In this document: positions 17,072-24,322 of the stretch, piece after piece
How the letters are laid out: the number at the start of each line of letters is the position of its first letter
Position numbering within the stretch: the stretch's first letter is position 1
Program-made: the position numbers and the translations under genes
The notes under the pieces: model-generated
What the model was told of the DNA's origin: nothing
Database searches by the model: none
What the model saw: the letters and a program-made list of their open reading frames with translations, nothing else
Source: Clostridium peptidivorans
GTDB lineage: Bacteria > Bacillota > Clostridia > Clostridiales > Clostridiaceae
Assembly: GCF_900205925.1 (NCBI RefSeq)
Contig: NZ_OAOD01000003.1
Span: 186,001-250,000 of the forward strand
Direction of reading: 5' to 3'
Length of the DNA: 64,000 nt

Positions 17072-17416
17072 ATGAATTATAAATTTGTAACTGTTCCAGT
17101 ATATGCTGTACCAAAATTAGTTATGGAGTTTGAAGAAGATTATTCAATGTTAACAAATATATTCATGGAAATAGTTCTTGGTTATGATAGTAAAATGGAT
17201 TGGCTAAAGGCCATAAACGATATTATGTCTGGAACAGATGAAAAACATGATTTTGGAGTTCCTGGATTTGGAGCAGAGGTTGGCAAAGAAAAAACAATAA
17301 TATATTGTGATTTTACAGATGAAGAATTTGAAATATCAACATATGAATTTAAAAAGTTGTCCGAGATATGGTTTGATAAGTTAGAAGAGTTTGAAAAAAC
17401 AGGTAAAATTGATTAA
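17072..17416 (+). CDS. probable immunity protein for the MuF-EndoU toxin
   Basis: A 114-residue acidic protein (MNYKFVTVPVYAVPKLVMEF opening, many Glu/Asp), with no signal peptide, beginning 18 bp after the toxin-fused head protein and ending just before a terminator. Small acidic proteins directly downstream of polymorphic toxin domains are usually their cognate immunity proteins, and a lysogen carrying an EndoU toxin would need one. I do not recognise the immunity family, so the role is inferred from position and charge. Confidence 0.55.
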   Translation: MNYKFVTVPVYAVPKLVMEFEEDYSMLTNIFMEIVLGYDSKMDWLKAINDIMSGTDEKHDFGVPGFGAEVGKEKTIIYCDFTDEEFEISTYEFKKLSEIWFDKLEEFEKTGKID

Positions 17417-17417
17417 T

Positions 17418-17455
17418 AAGCACTTACTAAGTAACAATAGTAGGTGCTTTTATTA
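17418..17455 (+). terminator. terminator after the immunity gene
   Basis: AAGCACTTACTA (17418-17429) pairs with TAGTAGGTGCTT (17438-17449), with one G-T wobble, followed by TTATTAT. It closes the packaging/toxin transcript ahead of the scaffold-capsid genes. Confidence 0.75.
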
Positions 17456-17478
17456 TGCCTGAAATGAGGTGAATGTTT

Positions 17479-17562
17479 ATGAGTACTGCAGTGCAAATAA
17501 CGTTAATAATATGTTCCACAATTGTAATACTGAGTTTTATGGGGAATAAAAAGAAGCCTTAG
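17479..17562 (+). CDS. 27-aa membrane peptide
   Basis: GAGGTGA precedes ATG 17479. The peptide has one hydrophobic stretch (VQITLIICSTIVILSFM) and a lysine-rich end (GNKKKP). Its last codons form the left arm of the following terminator. Such tiny hydrophobic peptides can be toxins or membrane adaptors; nothing more can be said. Confidence 0.35.
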   Translation: MSTAVQITLIICSTIVILSFMGNKKKP

Positions 17563-17580
17563 AAATAAGGCTTTTTATTT
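17554..17580 (+). terminator. terminator before the scaffold gene
   Basis: AAGCCTT and AAGGCTT form a stem with loop AGAAAT, followed by TTTATTTT. The A-run before the stem makes it potentially bidirectional. Confidence 0.7.
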
Positions 17581-17613
17581 TGCCCTTAGCATGGCTTAAA
17601 CTGCTTTAAACGT

Positions 17614-17639
17614 CTTGTGTGCTTACTTAAGTGTACAAG
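17614..17639 (+). promoter_or_regulatory. leader hairpin upstream of the scaffold gene
   Basis: CTTGTGTGCTT and AAGTGTACAAG form an 11-pair RNA stem (three G-U pairs) around an ACTT tetraloop, without a T-run, so it is not a terminator. It lies between the preceding terminator and the scaffold ribosome binding site (ATAGGAGG). It could be a processing or stability element of the capsid mRNA. Confidence 0.4.
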
Positions 17640-17712
17640 GTATAAATACATTAAAAATAATATAAACACATGTCCTAAGGCTCGTATGGAGGTTTAGGGG
17701 ATAGGAGGAAAT

Positions 17713-18351
17713 ATGTTAAAGAAAGATTTACTAGAAAAAATCAAAAATGCAAAAGATGATGAGGATATAAATTCTCTATTATCTGGGACTGATATTGAAG
17801 AAACTTTTAAAGCTAGTGGACTTACGTTGGAAGCTTTTAAGGGGAAACTTAAGGAAAAAGATTTTAAGGCGTTCTTAGAAAGTGAAAATGATAAGCACTT
17901 TAATAAAGCTTTAGGTACTTGGAAGGAAAATAACTTAGAAAAGGAACTTGACCCTTTTATAAAGGAGAAGTATCCAGATTTAGTTACTGATCCAACTCAA
18001 AAGAAATTATTAGAGTTAGAAAAAGAATTAGAAAAAGAAAGAAAATCTAATGCTAGAAAAGATTTACTAACAGAAGTAATGAAATATGCAGCTGATAAAA
18101 AGTTACCAGCTAGTGTAGTGGAAAAGTGCTTAGGAGAAGATTTTGATAAAACTAAAGAAGTTATTGATTCAATAGCTGAGGATTGGTCAAAAGGTCTTGA
18201 AACAATGGTTACTGAAAAGATGAAATCTAACAGCTATGTACCAGGAAAGGGTTCAGACGGTAAAGCTATTAGCATTGGAGCTGCAATTGCAGCGCAAGCA
18301 AATGGAAATAAAGTAGAAGGTGCTCCTAATCCATGGGGCGATGATAAATAG
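17713..18351 (+). CDS. capsid scaffolding protein (DUF4355 type)
   Basis: The 212-residue protein is highly charged and helical, with a long coiled-coil stretch (KKLLELEKELEKERKSNARK) in the middle. The C-terminal tail is glycine/alanine-rich and ends NPWGDDK. This is the usual make-up of Firmicute phage scaffolds that guide shell assembly and are then lost. It lies directly before the decoration and major capsid genes. Confidence 0.82.
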   Translation: MLKKDLLEKIKNAKDDEDINSLLSGTDIEETFKASGLTLEAFKGKLKEKDFKAFLESENDKHFNKALGTWKENNLEKELDPFIKEKYPDLVTDPTQKKLLELEKELEKERKSNARKDLLTEVMKYAADKKLPASVVEKCLGEDFDKTKEVIDSIAEDWSKGLETMVTEKMKSNSYVPGKGSDGKAISIGAAIAAQANGNKVEGAPNPWGDDK

Positions 18352-18363
18352 GGAGGGAAATTT

Positions 18364-18735
18364 ATGTATTTTAAAAAAGAAACTTATAATTCAGATCTAG
18401 AAATTTTAGTTACACCTGCAAACTTAGTTACTTTTAGTGGAACAGTATTAACTGATGTGGCTACGGCAGATGAATATGGTAGGAAATATGTATTAAATGG
18501 TAGTTTAATAGATGCTGATGGTAATGTGGTTAAGCAAACTGGAGCCACTGGTTCAGAAACATTAACATCTACTCCAGTAGGTATATTATATAAAACTGTA
18601 GATGTAACTAATGGTGATATGCCATGTAGCTTAGTAGTAGAGGGATATTTAAGGGCAGATAGAGTTTTAGATGGCTTTGCAGCTAAGGCAATAACTGCAA
18701 TTAAGACTGCTTTACCAAACATAACATTTAGATAA
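18364..18735 (+). CDS. probable head decoration/stabilisation protein
   Basis: The 123-residue, strand-rich protein contains GSETLTSTPVGILYKTVDVTNGD and a LVVEGYLRADRV stretch, resembling lambda gpD-like or related decoration proteins. Its place between scaffold and major capsid genes supports that. Assignment is by position and composition. Confidence 0.7.
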   Translation: MYFKKETYNSDLEILVTPANLVTFSGTVLTDVATADEYGRKYVLNGSLIDADGNVVKQTGATGSETLTSTPVGILYKTVDVTNGDMPCSLVVEGYLRADRVLDGFAAKAITAIKTALPNITFR

Positions 18736-18753
18736 TAAGAGGAGGAATTAATA

Positions 18754-19782
18754 ATGCCAAGAATAGAAGAAGTTTTTAATACTAAAGAGTTAATTAATTA
18801 CTATAAGGAAAGAAAAATCACCCCAATGTTAGGTGAAAGTTTGTTTCCAGAAAGAAAGATTCAAGATATTGAATTTGACATGATATTAGGGGCTGGAGGG
18901 TTACCAGTTAGTGCTGAAGTACATGCATTTGACACTAAAACTCAATTAGCTAGTAGAGAAGCAATTGAAAAAGGAGTTGCAAGCTTAGCATTAATTAAAA
19001 GACAAATTAAGGTTGCAGAAAAAGAAATAATCAAAATTCAAAATCCAAGAACTGATGCTGAATTAGCATTTGTTTTATCTCAACTGTACAATGATTCTGA
19101 AAAGATGGTTGACTCAGTAAAAGTAAGAGTTGAAGCCATGAGAATGGAAGTTCTTTCAAGTGGTAAGCTTAAAATAGAGGAGAATGGGGTTAAAGTTACT
19201 CTTGATTATAAGGTTCCAGCTGGTAACAAGAAGTCATTCAACTGGAGCAATGCTACTACATCTACACCACTTGTTGATTTAGAAACTTTAGCATCTGCAG
19301 TTGAAACTCAAAGTGGAAGTAGACCTACTAGAGCTCTTACTTCTAGAAAAATTGTTAAGGCAATATGTGCAAGTGAATCTGTGAGAAAAGCAATTAATGG
19401 AGTTAATTCAGATAAAATTGTTACTTTGGCTCAATTAAATGAGTTATTAGTACAATGTGAATTGCCTATATTTGTTACTTATGAGGGTAAGTATAAAATT
19501 GAAGGTGCTAAAGGATTTACTACTAATAGATACTTCCCTGAAAATGTTATTTCAATGTTTGGAGATGGTACTTTAGGGGAGACAATCTATGGTCTAACTG
19601 CAGAAGAAGTAAAATTAATTGGTGATGGCAAGATGGAAGAAGCTTCAATGGTTGGGAATATCTTTGTTGGAACCTATACATCTATAGATCCTGTTGGAGA
19701 ATTTACTAAGGCTGCAGCTACAGCGTTACCTTCTTTCCCACACGGTGAAGAATTAGGAATTGGAACTATAACTTTAGCTTAA
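18754..19782 (+). CDS. major capsid protein (E family)
   Basis: The 342-residue protein has features of the phage capsid protein E family: N-terminal PMLGESLFPERKIQDIEF, a central FNWSNA and a C-terminal NVFVGTYTS-like region (NIFVGTYTSIDPVG). It forms the icosahedral shell. A strong GAGGAGG site precedes it and a terminator follows immediately, giving a separate boundary after capsid production. Confidence 0.88.
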   Translation: MPRIEEVFNTKELINYYKERKITPMLGESLFPERKIQDIEFDMILGAGGLPVSAEVHAFDTKTQLASREAIEKGVASLALIKRQIKVAEKEIIKIQNPRTDAELAFVLSQLYNDSEKMVDSVKVRVEAMRMEVLSSGKLKIEENGVKVTLDYKVPAGNKKSFNWSNATTSTPLVDLETLASAVETQSGSRPTRALTSRKIVKAICASESVRKAINGVNSDKIVTLAQLNELLVQCELPIFVTYEGKYKIEGAKGFTTNRYFPENVISMFGDGTLGETIYGLTAEEVKLIGDGKMEEASMVGNIFVGTYTSIDPVGEFTKAAATALPSFPHGEELGIGTITLA

Positions 19783-19785
19783 TTT

Positions 19786-19812
19786 AAGAGGGATTAATTG
19801 CCCTCTTTTATT
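19786..19812 (+). terminator. terminator after the major capsid gene
   Basis: AAGAGGG (19786-19792) pairs with CCCTCTT (19801-19807), followed by TTATTTAT. Partial termination here would let capsid protein exceed connector and tail proteins. Confidence 0.7.
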
Positions 19813-19828
19813 TATAAGGAGGAGCTAT

Positions 19829-20107
19829 ATGGATTTTACGGATCAAGAATATGAAGAAATGGCTGTACAAGTTATAAGAACATATTTAAATAAGGATTTT
19901 TCTGATGATTATATTAGAAAAAACTTTAAATTTGCAATGTATAGAATGATTAATAAAGCCAAGCAATTAGAAGGAAGTAAGCCTACTGGAGTTAAATCAA
20001 TCACAGAAGGTGATGTCTCAATGACTTTTGAAAACGCCTCAGATGCATTTGTAATTGATGATGAAATTAAAGCTTTGTTACCTTCTCCATATATTAGGAT
20101 GTATTAG
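19829..20107 (+). CDS. head-tail connector protein (gp6/YqbG-like)
   Basis: The 92-residue helical protein (LNKDFSDDYIRKNFKFAMYRMINKAKQ) ends ALLPSPYIRMY, the usual ending of gp6/gp15-type adaptor proteins that seat on the portal. It is the first gene of the neck cluster. Confidence 0.7.
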   Translation: MDFTDQEYEEMAVQVIRTYLNKDFSDDYIRKNFKFAMYRMINKAKQLEGSKPTGVKSITEGDVSMTFENASDAFVIDDEIKALLPSPYIRMY

Positions 20108-20122
20108 AAAGTTGGTGAGTCA

Positions 20123-20494
20123 ATGTTAGCGCAAGCTATGAATATAGCCAGAAAAGCCATAGAAAGTCTTTATGATTGCACTTGTAATATAAGCGGTGGC
20201 ATGGAAAAGATTAAGGATCCTGTTACTAAAGAAACTAAATTAGTGCCAAAAATAAAATATAGTGATGTTCATTGCAGGGTATCTAAACAAAATTTATCTA
20301 AGAATAATCAAACTGATACTGTAAACCAAGTAGCCTATGAGCTTAAATTGTTTATTGCTCCAGAGTTAGAAATACACCAAGGAGATATAATTGAAGTTAC
20401 TAGATTTGGAGTAACTACTAAATATATTGCTGGTGAAGGCTTTATATACAATACACACCAAGAAGTAATTATTAGTAAAGAGGATAAGGCATAA
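20123..20494 (+). CDS. head closure protein (YqbH/XkdH-like)
   Basis: The 123-residue, strand-rich protein includes CRVSKQNLSKNNQTD and KLFIAPELEIHQGDIIEVTR. That beta-barrel pattern is typical of head completion proteins of PBSX-like phages. Its last codon overlaps the ATG of the next gene. Confidence 0.7.
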   Translation: MLAQAMNIARKAIESLYDCTCNISGGMEKIKDPVTKETKLVPKIKYSDVHCRVSKQNLSKNNQTDTVNQVAYELKLFIAPELEIHQGDIIEVTRFGVTTKYIAGEGFIYNTHQEVIISKEDKA

Positions 20495-20925
20495 TGGCTA
20501 AACTAGGAAGCTTTGATTGCTCTGAATTTAGAAAGCTTGCTGGAAGCTTCCAAAAGGCTTTAGATGAAAGAGTAATTGAAAGATGGATAAAAGAATTTCT
20601 TTTAGAAATGGCTTTTCGTGCTGAAAGGAAGATTAAAAAGCGTACTCCAGTAGGTGTATATCCCGATAAAACTGGAGGACATTTAAGACGTAACTGGCAA
20701 GTAGGAGAAGTTATTAAGCAAGGGAATGCATATATAGTAGAAATATTTAATAACGTTGAGTATGCAAGCTATGTGAATAATGGTCATAGAACTAGAAATC
20801 ATAAAGGATGGGTCGAGGGACGGTTTATGGTTGAAATATCTATGCAAGAGATAGAAAGAGATTTGCCTAAGTTCTTGGAAAAGAAACAAGTAGAATTATT
20901 AAATCAAATACTTAATGGTAGGTGA
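20494..20925 (+). CDS. tail completion protein (HK97 gp10 / XkdI family)
   Basis: The 143-residue protein contains KKRTPVGVYPDKTGGHLRRNW and FNNVEYASYVNNGHRTR, the signature of the gp10/XkdI family that joins tail to head. It overlaps the previous gene by one base. Confidence 0.8.
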   Translation: MAKLGSFDCSEFRKLAGSFQKALDERVIERWIKEFLLEMAFRAERKIKKRTPVGVYPDKTGGHLRRNWQVGEVIKQGNAYIVEIFNNVEYASYVNNGHRTRNHKGWVEGRFMVEISMQEIERDLPKFLEKKQVELLNQILNGR

Positions 20926-20931
20926 TAATGA

Positions 20932-21072
20932 ATGAGTAATATTGAAATGAAGATAGAGGAATTAGAAAAAAGAGTGGCTGAACTTGAAAAGCAAGTCCAG
21001 CCAGTAGATATTAATAAAATTACTGAAAAGTTCGCTGAAGAATATTCCCAAAAATCTAATCATCTTCTTTAG
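20932..21072 (+). CDS. small coiled-coil protein, 46 aa
   Basis: ATG 20932 follows GGTGATA. Residues 5-23 form a heptad helix (EMKIEELEKRVAELEKQV). Its 3' end overlaps the 3' end of a convergent minus-strand gene by 17 bp. It may be a truncated relative of a tail protein or an independent small gene; function unknown. Confidence 0.4.
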   Translation: MSNIEMKIEELEKRVAELEKQVQPVDINKITEKFAEEYSQKSNHLL

Positions 21073-21238
21073 ATTTTAATTCTTCATACCTTTTAAGTAT
21101 AGTGACACATACTTCAGCAGAAAGCTTCATATTAGTCAAATGAATATTAACATAAGGATCATTTGAAGGGTTAGGATTTTTTAATTTAAGTTCTTGTAAA
21201 TAATCAGATAAGAGTTTATCAAAGTTTATATTTGACAT
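21056..21238 (-). CDS. 60-aa minus-strand cargo gene inside the tail operon
   Basis: On the minus strand, AAAGGAGGG (21253-21245) lies seven bases from the ATG, one of the best ribosome binding sites in the window. A TGnTATAAT extended -10 (21271-21263) lies just upstream, so this is a real divergent unit and not a shadow. The protein is small and mostly helical (INFDKLLSDYLQELKLKN, then SAEVCVTILKRYEELKSKEDD). I do not recognise it. It sits between the tail completion gene and the tail terminator gene, reading against the operon. Confidence 0.6.
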   Translation of the reverse strand: MSNINFDKLLSDYLQELKLKNPNPSNDPYVNIHLTNMKLSAEVCVTILKRYEELKSKEDD

Positions 21239-21262
21239 GGATATCCCTCCTTTCTTAGTAAA

Positions 21263-21271
21263 ATTATAACA
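21263..21271 (-). promoter_or_regulatory. extended -10 promoter of the minus-strand gene
   Basis: Read on the minus strand the sequence is TGTTATAAT, an exact TGnTATAAT extended -10 element about 25 bp before the ATG of the 60-aa gene. The -35 region is weak, as expected for extended -10 promoters. Confidence 0.55.
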
Positions 21272-21291
21272 TTAAATAAGAAGGTGATAAC

Positions 21292-21714
21292 ATAAATGAT
21301 TTAAGAATAGGAATTAATCAGGTATTAGATAAAGAATTTCCTAGCATAAATATATATGGAGAAGAAATAAAGCAGGGCTTTCAGGAGCCTTGTTTTTTTA
21401 TTAAGATTCTAAGCTCAGCACAAAATAAGGAGATTAACAGAAGGTATAAGAAAAATATATTCTTTGATGTTCATTACTTTAGTGATAAAGAGGATATAAA
21501 TGCGGATTGCCTTGATATGGCTGATAAGTTATATGAGGTGCTTGAGTATGTGCCAGTAGGTAATATCCTATACAGAAGTACTGGCATGACCCATGAGGTT
21601 GTAGATGGAGTTTTACATTTCATGCTGCAATTTGATTACAAAGTAATTAAGCAAGTAGATCGCGAACCTATAATGCAAAATTTAAAAGTTGAGGTGAAAA
21701 CTATTGGAGAATGA
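21292..21714 (+). CDS. tail terminator-like protein (DUF6838/XkdJ-YqbJ type) with apparent ATA start
   Basis: The open frame runs from a stop at 21277 to 21714 and reads INDLRIGINQVLDKEFPS onward, the expected opening of this family. No ATG, GTG or TTG occurs before the ATG at residue 76, which would leave only a 65-residue fragment. AAGGTGA lies correctly spaced before ATA 21292, so either ATA initiates or the normal start codon has been lost. The protein would be about 140 residues, the usual length. The divergent promoter of the minus-strand gene abuts this start, suggesting the cargo insertion damaged it. Confidence 0.65.
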   Translation: MNDLRIGINQVLDKEFPSINIYGEEIKQGFQEPCFFIKILSSAQNKEINRRYKKNIFFDVHYFSDKEDINADCLDMADKLYEVLEYVPVGNILYRSTGMTHEVVDGVLHFMLQFDYKVIKQVDREPIMQNLKVEVKTIGE

Positions 21715-21868
21715 AGAAGTTAAATTTAGTAAAGAACAAATAGTATCTTCTAAACAATTTACAGTAATAGAAAAGGACATATTAAAAGCTATTTTAGAAG
21801 ATAAGGAATATAGCTTAGAAGAAGCTAAAGAAGTATTAGAAGAGTTTAAAAAGAAAGAGGTGAAATAG
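21704..21868 (+). CDS. small tail-region protein, 54 aa
   Basis: TTG 21704 has GAGGTG at the right distance and overlaps the previous gene by 11 bases. The protein is acidic and helical, with YSLEEAKEVLEEFKKKE at the C-terminus. It ends two bases before the sheath gene, where PBSX-like phages often have such a small gene. Confidence 0.55.
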   Translation: MENEEVKFSKEQIVSSKQFTVIEKDILKAILEDKEYSLEEAKEVLEEFKKKEVK

Positions 21869-21869
21869 T

Positions 21870-23180
21870 ATGGCTGGAGGAACTTGGGAAAAACAAAACA
21901 AGATTAGACCAGGTGCATATATAAATTTCAAGTCTAAAAAACAAGCTATAACGCCAATAGGTGAAAGAGGTATTGCTACAATGCCTTTAGAATTACCTTG
22001 GGGGCCAGAAAAACAAATTCTTACTCTATATGCTGATGATGATTTATCTAAAGTACTTGGAATAAATATAGCAGATGAAAGCGCGCTACTTATTAGAGAA
22101 GTATTTAAGAGAGCAAAGATACTTCTATTATACAGGCTCAACGAAGGGACTAAAGCCACTGCAACATTAGATGGATTAACCGTTAATGCAAAATACACAG
22201 GGACTAAAGGAAATAATATTACTGTAGTAATCCAAAACAACATAGATGTTCCAGGCAGCTTTGAAATTATAACTATGTTTGAAGGAAATAAGGTAGACAA
22301 ACAATTAGGTAAGGCTATATCTGACTTAAAAGCTAACAGTTATGTTGAATTTAAGGGCACTGGAGAATTAAAAGCTGCTGCAGGATTACCACTTACAGGT
22401 GGGGAAAATGGAACAGTTACTAATCAAAATTATACTGATTATTTAGCAGCTATAGAGCCTTGCGAATTTCATACAGTAGGTATTTCTACTAAAGATCCTG
22501 CTATTAAAGCAGTAGCAACCACATTTATAAAAAGATTAAAAGAAGATGGTAGACAAGTTCAGTTAGTATTAGAAAATTATTTAGAAGCTGATAGTGAAAA
22601 TGTTATTAGTGTTAAAAATGGAGTTGTTTTAAGTGATGGAACACCAGTACCATCTGATAAGGCAGTTGCATTTGTAACAGGAGCTACAGCAGGTGCTAAT
22701 ATAAATCAGTCAAATACTTATGCCGTTTATAATGGTGCTATTGACGTTGATGTGAAATATACTAACAGAGAGATTGAAGAAGCTTTGGCAAATGGTGAGA
22801 TAGTATTCACTATAAGTAACGGTCGAGTGGTAATAGAGCAAGATATTAACACATTTAAAACTTTCACAAGTGATAAAGGAAAAGACTACAGGAAAAATAG
22901 AGTAGTAAGAACTTTGTTTGAAGTAAACAATGGCATTAGGCTGCTATGGGAAACTAATTACATTGGTAAAGGCAACAATAGTGACGATGGAAGAAATCTA
23001 TTTAAAAAAGATGTCATTAAGTTTTTAGAGAGATTACAAGGAATTGGAGCTTTAGAAAACGTAGTTCCAGAAGATGTAGAAGTTTTATCTGGTTCAGATA
23101 AAGATTCCGTAATATCAAGAATAGGGATACAGCCTGTTGATGCTATGGAAAAATTATATATGGATGTGGAGGTGGAATAG
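21870..23180 (+). CDS. tail sheath protein (XkdK family)
   Basis: The 436-residue protein is the contractile sheath subunit, which proves a myovirus-type tail. It opens MAGGTWEKQNKIRPGAYINF, a family hallmark, and ends with the conserved VSRIGIQPVDAMEKLYMDVEV-like stretch. The middle domain (about 100-250) is a variable insertion. It is followed at once by the tube gene. Confidence 0.92.
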   Translation: MAGGTWEKQNKIRPGAYINFKSKKQAITPIGERGIATMPLELPWGPEKQILTLYADDDLSKVLGINIADESALLIREVFKRAKILLLYRLNEGTKATATLDGLTVNAKYTGTKGNNITVVIQNNIDVPGSFEIITMFEGNKVDKQLGKAISDLKANSYVEFKGTGELKAAAGLPLTGGENGTVTNQNYTDYLAAIEPCEFHTVGISTKDPAIKAVATTFIKRLKEDGRQVQLVLENYLEADSENVISVKNGVVLSDGTPVPSDKAVAFVTGATAGANINQSNTYAVYNGAIDVDVKYTNREIEEALANGEIVFTISNGRVVIEQDINTFKTFTSDKGKDYRKNRVVRTLFEVNNGIRLLWETNYIGKGNNSDDGRNLFKKDVIKFLERLQGIGALENVVPEDVEVLSGSDKDSVISRIGIQPVDAMEKLYMDVEVE

Positions 23181-23183
23181 TAT

Positions 23184-23648
23184 ATGCCTTATTTAGATTT
23201 TAAAGATACTATAAGTGGTCAAGAGGCAAGAGCCTATGCGACCATAGATGGAAGAAATGAAGAACTATTTTATATTAAAAAACTTGAATCCAAAATTGAA
23301 AAAGAAAAAAGTGAAGGCAAAACATTAGGCAAAAGAGGTACACAAAGTAAAGCTAAGGGGTACAAAGGAACAGGTACCCTTACAATTTACTATGTAACTT
23401 CTTTATTCAGAGAGCTTATGCTTAAATACATGAAGGATGGGATTGACACTTATTTCGATATAACAGTTGTAAATGAAGATCCTACAAGTTCAATCGGAAG
23501 ACAAACATTAGTATTGAAAAATTGTAATTTGGATGAATGCTCTATGGCACTACTTGATGTAGACTCAGATTCTTTAGAGGAAGATGTAGGATTTACATTC
23601 GATGATGTAGATTTATTAGATAAATTTAATGAACCAGTATTAGGATAA
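23184..23648 (+). CDS. tail tube protein (XkdM family)
   Basis: The 154-residue protein opens MPYLDFKDTISGQEARAY and contains GTGTLTIYYVTSLFRELMLKY and a C-terminal EEDVGFTFDDVDLL, the pattern of XkdM tail tube proteins, which stack into the inner tube under the sheath. Confidence 0.9.
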   Translation: MPYLDFKDTISGQEARAYATIDGRNEELFYIKKLESKIEKEKSEGKTLGKRGTQSKAKGYKGTGTLTIYYVTSLFRELMLKYMKDGIDTYFDITVVNEDPTSSIGRQTLVLKNCNLDECSMALLDVDSDSLEEDVGFTFDDVDLLDKFNEPVLG

Positions 23649-23663
23649 TAGGAGGAGTATAAA

Positions 23664-24077
23664 ATGAGTCAATTTGAAGATTTTTTAATGGAAAGTTTTG
23701 AGGATGCAGTAGAGATTGAAAAAGAAATAATTATGGGTGGAAGAAAAAGAAAGATGAAGTTTAAGCCTATATCTTCAACTTTAGGTGATGAAATAAGAAA
23801 GAAATGTAGAAAGGTTACATTTACAAAAGGGCAAAAGATGTATGAAACAGATCAAGATAAATATATTTCAAACCTTATTATAGAAACTACAACATATCCA
23901 GATTTAAAAAATGCAGAGCTTCAGAAATCCTGGGGAGTAATGGGTGCAGAGCAACTTCTGGAATCCATGAAATTAAAGATGAGCGACGGGGAATATTCTG
24001 ATTGGTCAAACGTAGTAAGTGAAGTGAATGGGTATAATAGGACTATGGAGGAACTAGTAGACGAAGCAAAAAACTAA
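23664..24077 (+). CDS. tail assembly chaperone, short form (XkdN-like)
   Basis: The 137-residue acidic protein (KRKMKFKPISSTLGDEIRKK core, SDWSNVVSEVNGYNRTMEEL end) is the N-terminal chaperone that coats the tape measure during tail assembly. Its last codons GCA AAA AAC TAA contain a slippery heptamer, so a fraction of ribosomes should continue in the -1 frame. Confidence 0.85.
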   Translation: MSQFEDFLMESFEDAVEIEKEIIMGGRKRKMKFKPISSTLGDEIRKKCRKVTFTKGQKMYETDQDKYISNLIIETTTYPDLKNAELQKSWGVMGAEQLLESMKLKMSDGEYSDWSNVVSEVNGYNRTMEELVDEAKN

Positions 24078-24247
24078 TAAAGGGGGACGATAGTGAGGCT
24101 ACATATGCACACTATGCCCTCCACAAACTTAAAATCCTTCCTGGCACATTAGCAAATATGTCTAGACAAGAAAAAGCCTTTATTTATGCTTCTATAGATT
24201 TACATGTAGAGAGTGAAAAGAAATCTTTAAGCAAGACAAAGAAATAA
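24068..24247 (+). CDS. -1 frameshift extension of the tail assembly chaperone
   Basis: The slippery site A AAA AAC spans 24068-24074, directly before the 0-frame stop at 24075. The -1 frame then reads LIKGDDSEATYAHYALHKL-like sequence and LPGTLANMSRQEKAFIYASI to a stop at 24245-24247, adding 57 residues for a 194-residue fusion. The extension has no usable start codon of its own. LANMSRQEKAFIYASI is the usual core of the second chaperone in contractile phages. Frameshifted chaperones are conserved between tube and tape measure genes. Confidence 0.85.
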   Translation, partial: KKLIKGDDSEATYAHYALHKLKILPGTLANMSRQEKAFIYASIDLHVESEKKSLSKTKK

Positions 24248-24266
24248 GAAGTAATAAAGATAATAA

Positions 24267-24295
24267 TTGAATTATTAAGGAATATTTGTTAATAT
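24267..24295 (+). promoter_or_regulatory. promoter of the 24.3 kb cargo gene
   Basis: TTGAAT (24267-24272), a 17-bp spacer and TAATAT (24290-24295) form a good SigA-type promoter directly upstream of an isolated gene. Confidence 0.6.
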
Positions 24296-24322
24296 TTAAA
24301 TAACTAAGTGGGAGGTGTTCTT

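Noticed and set aside
21517-21714. A 65-aa gene starting at the ATG at 21517
   Set aside because: Coding sequence matching the family opening continues 75 codons upstream, and this ATG has no ribosome binding site.
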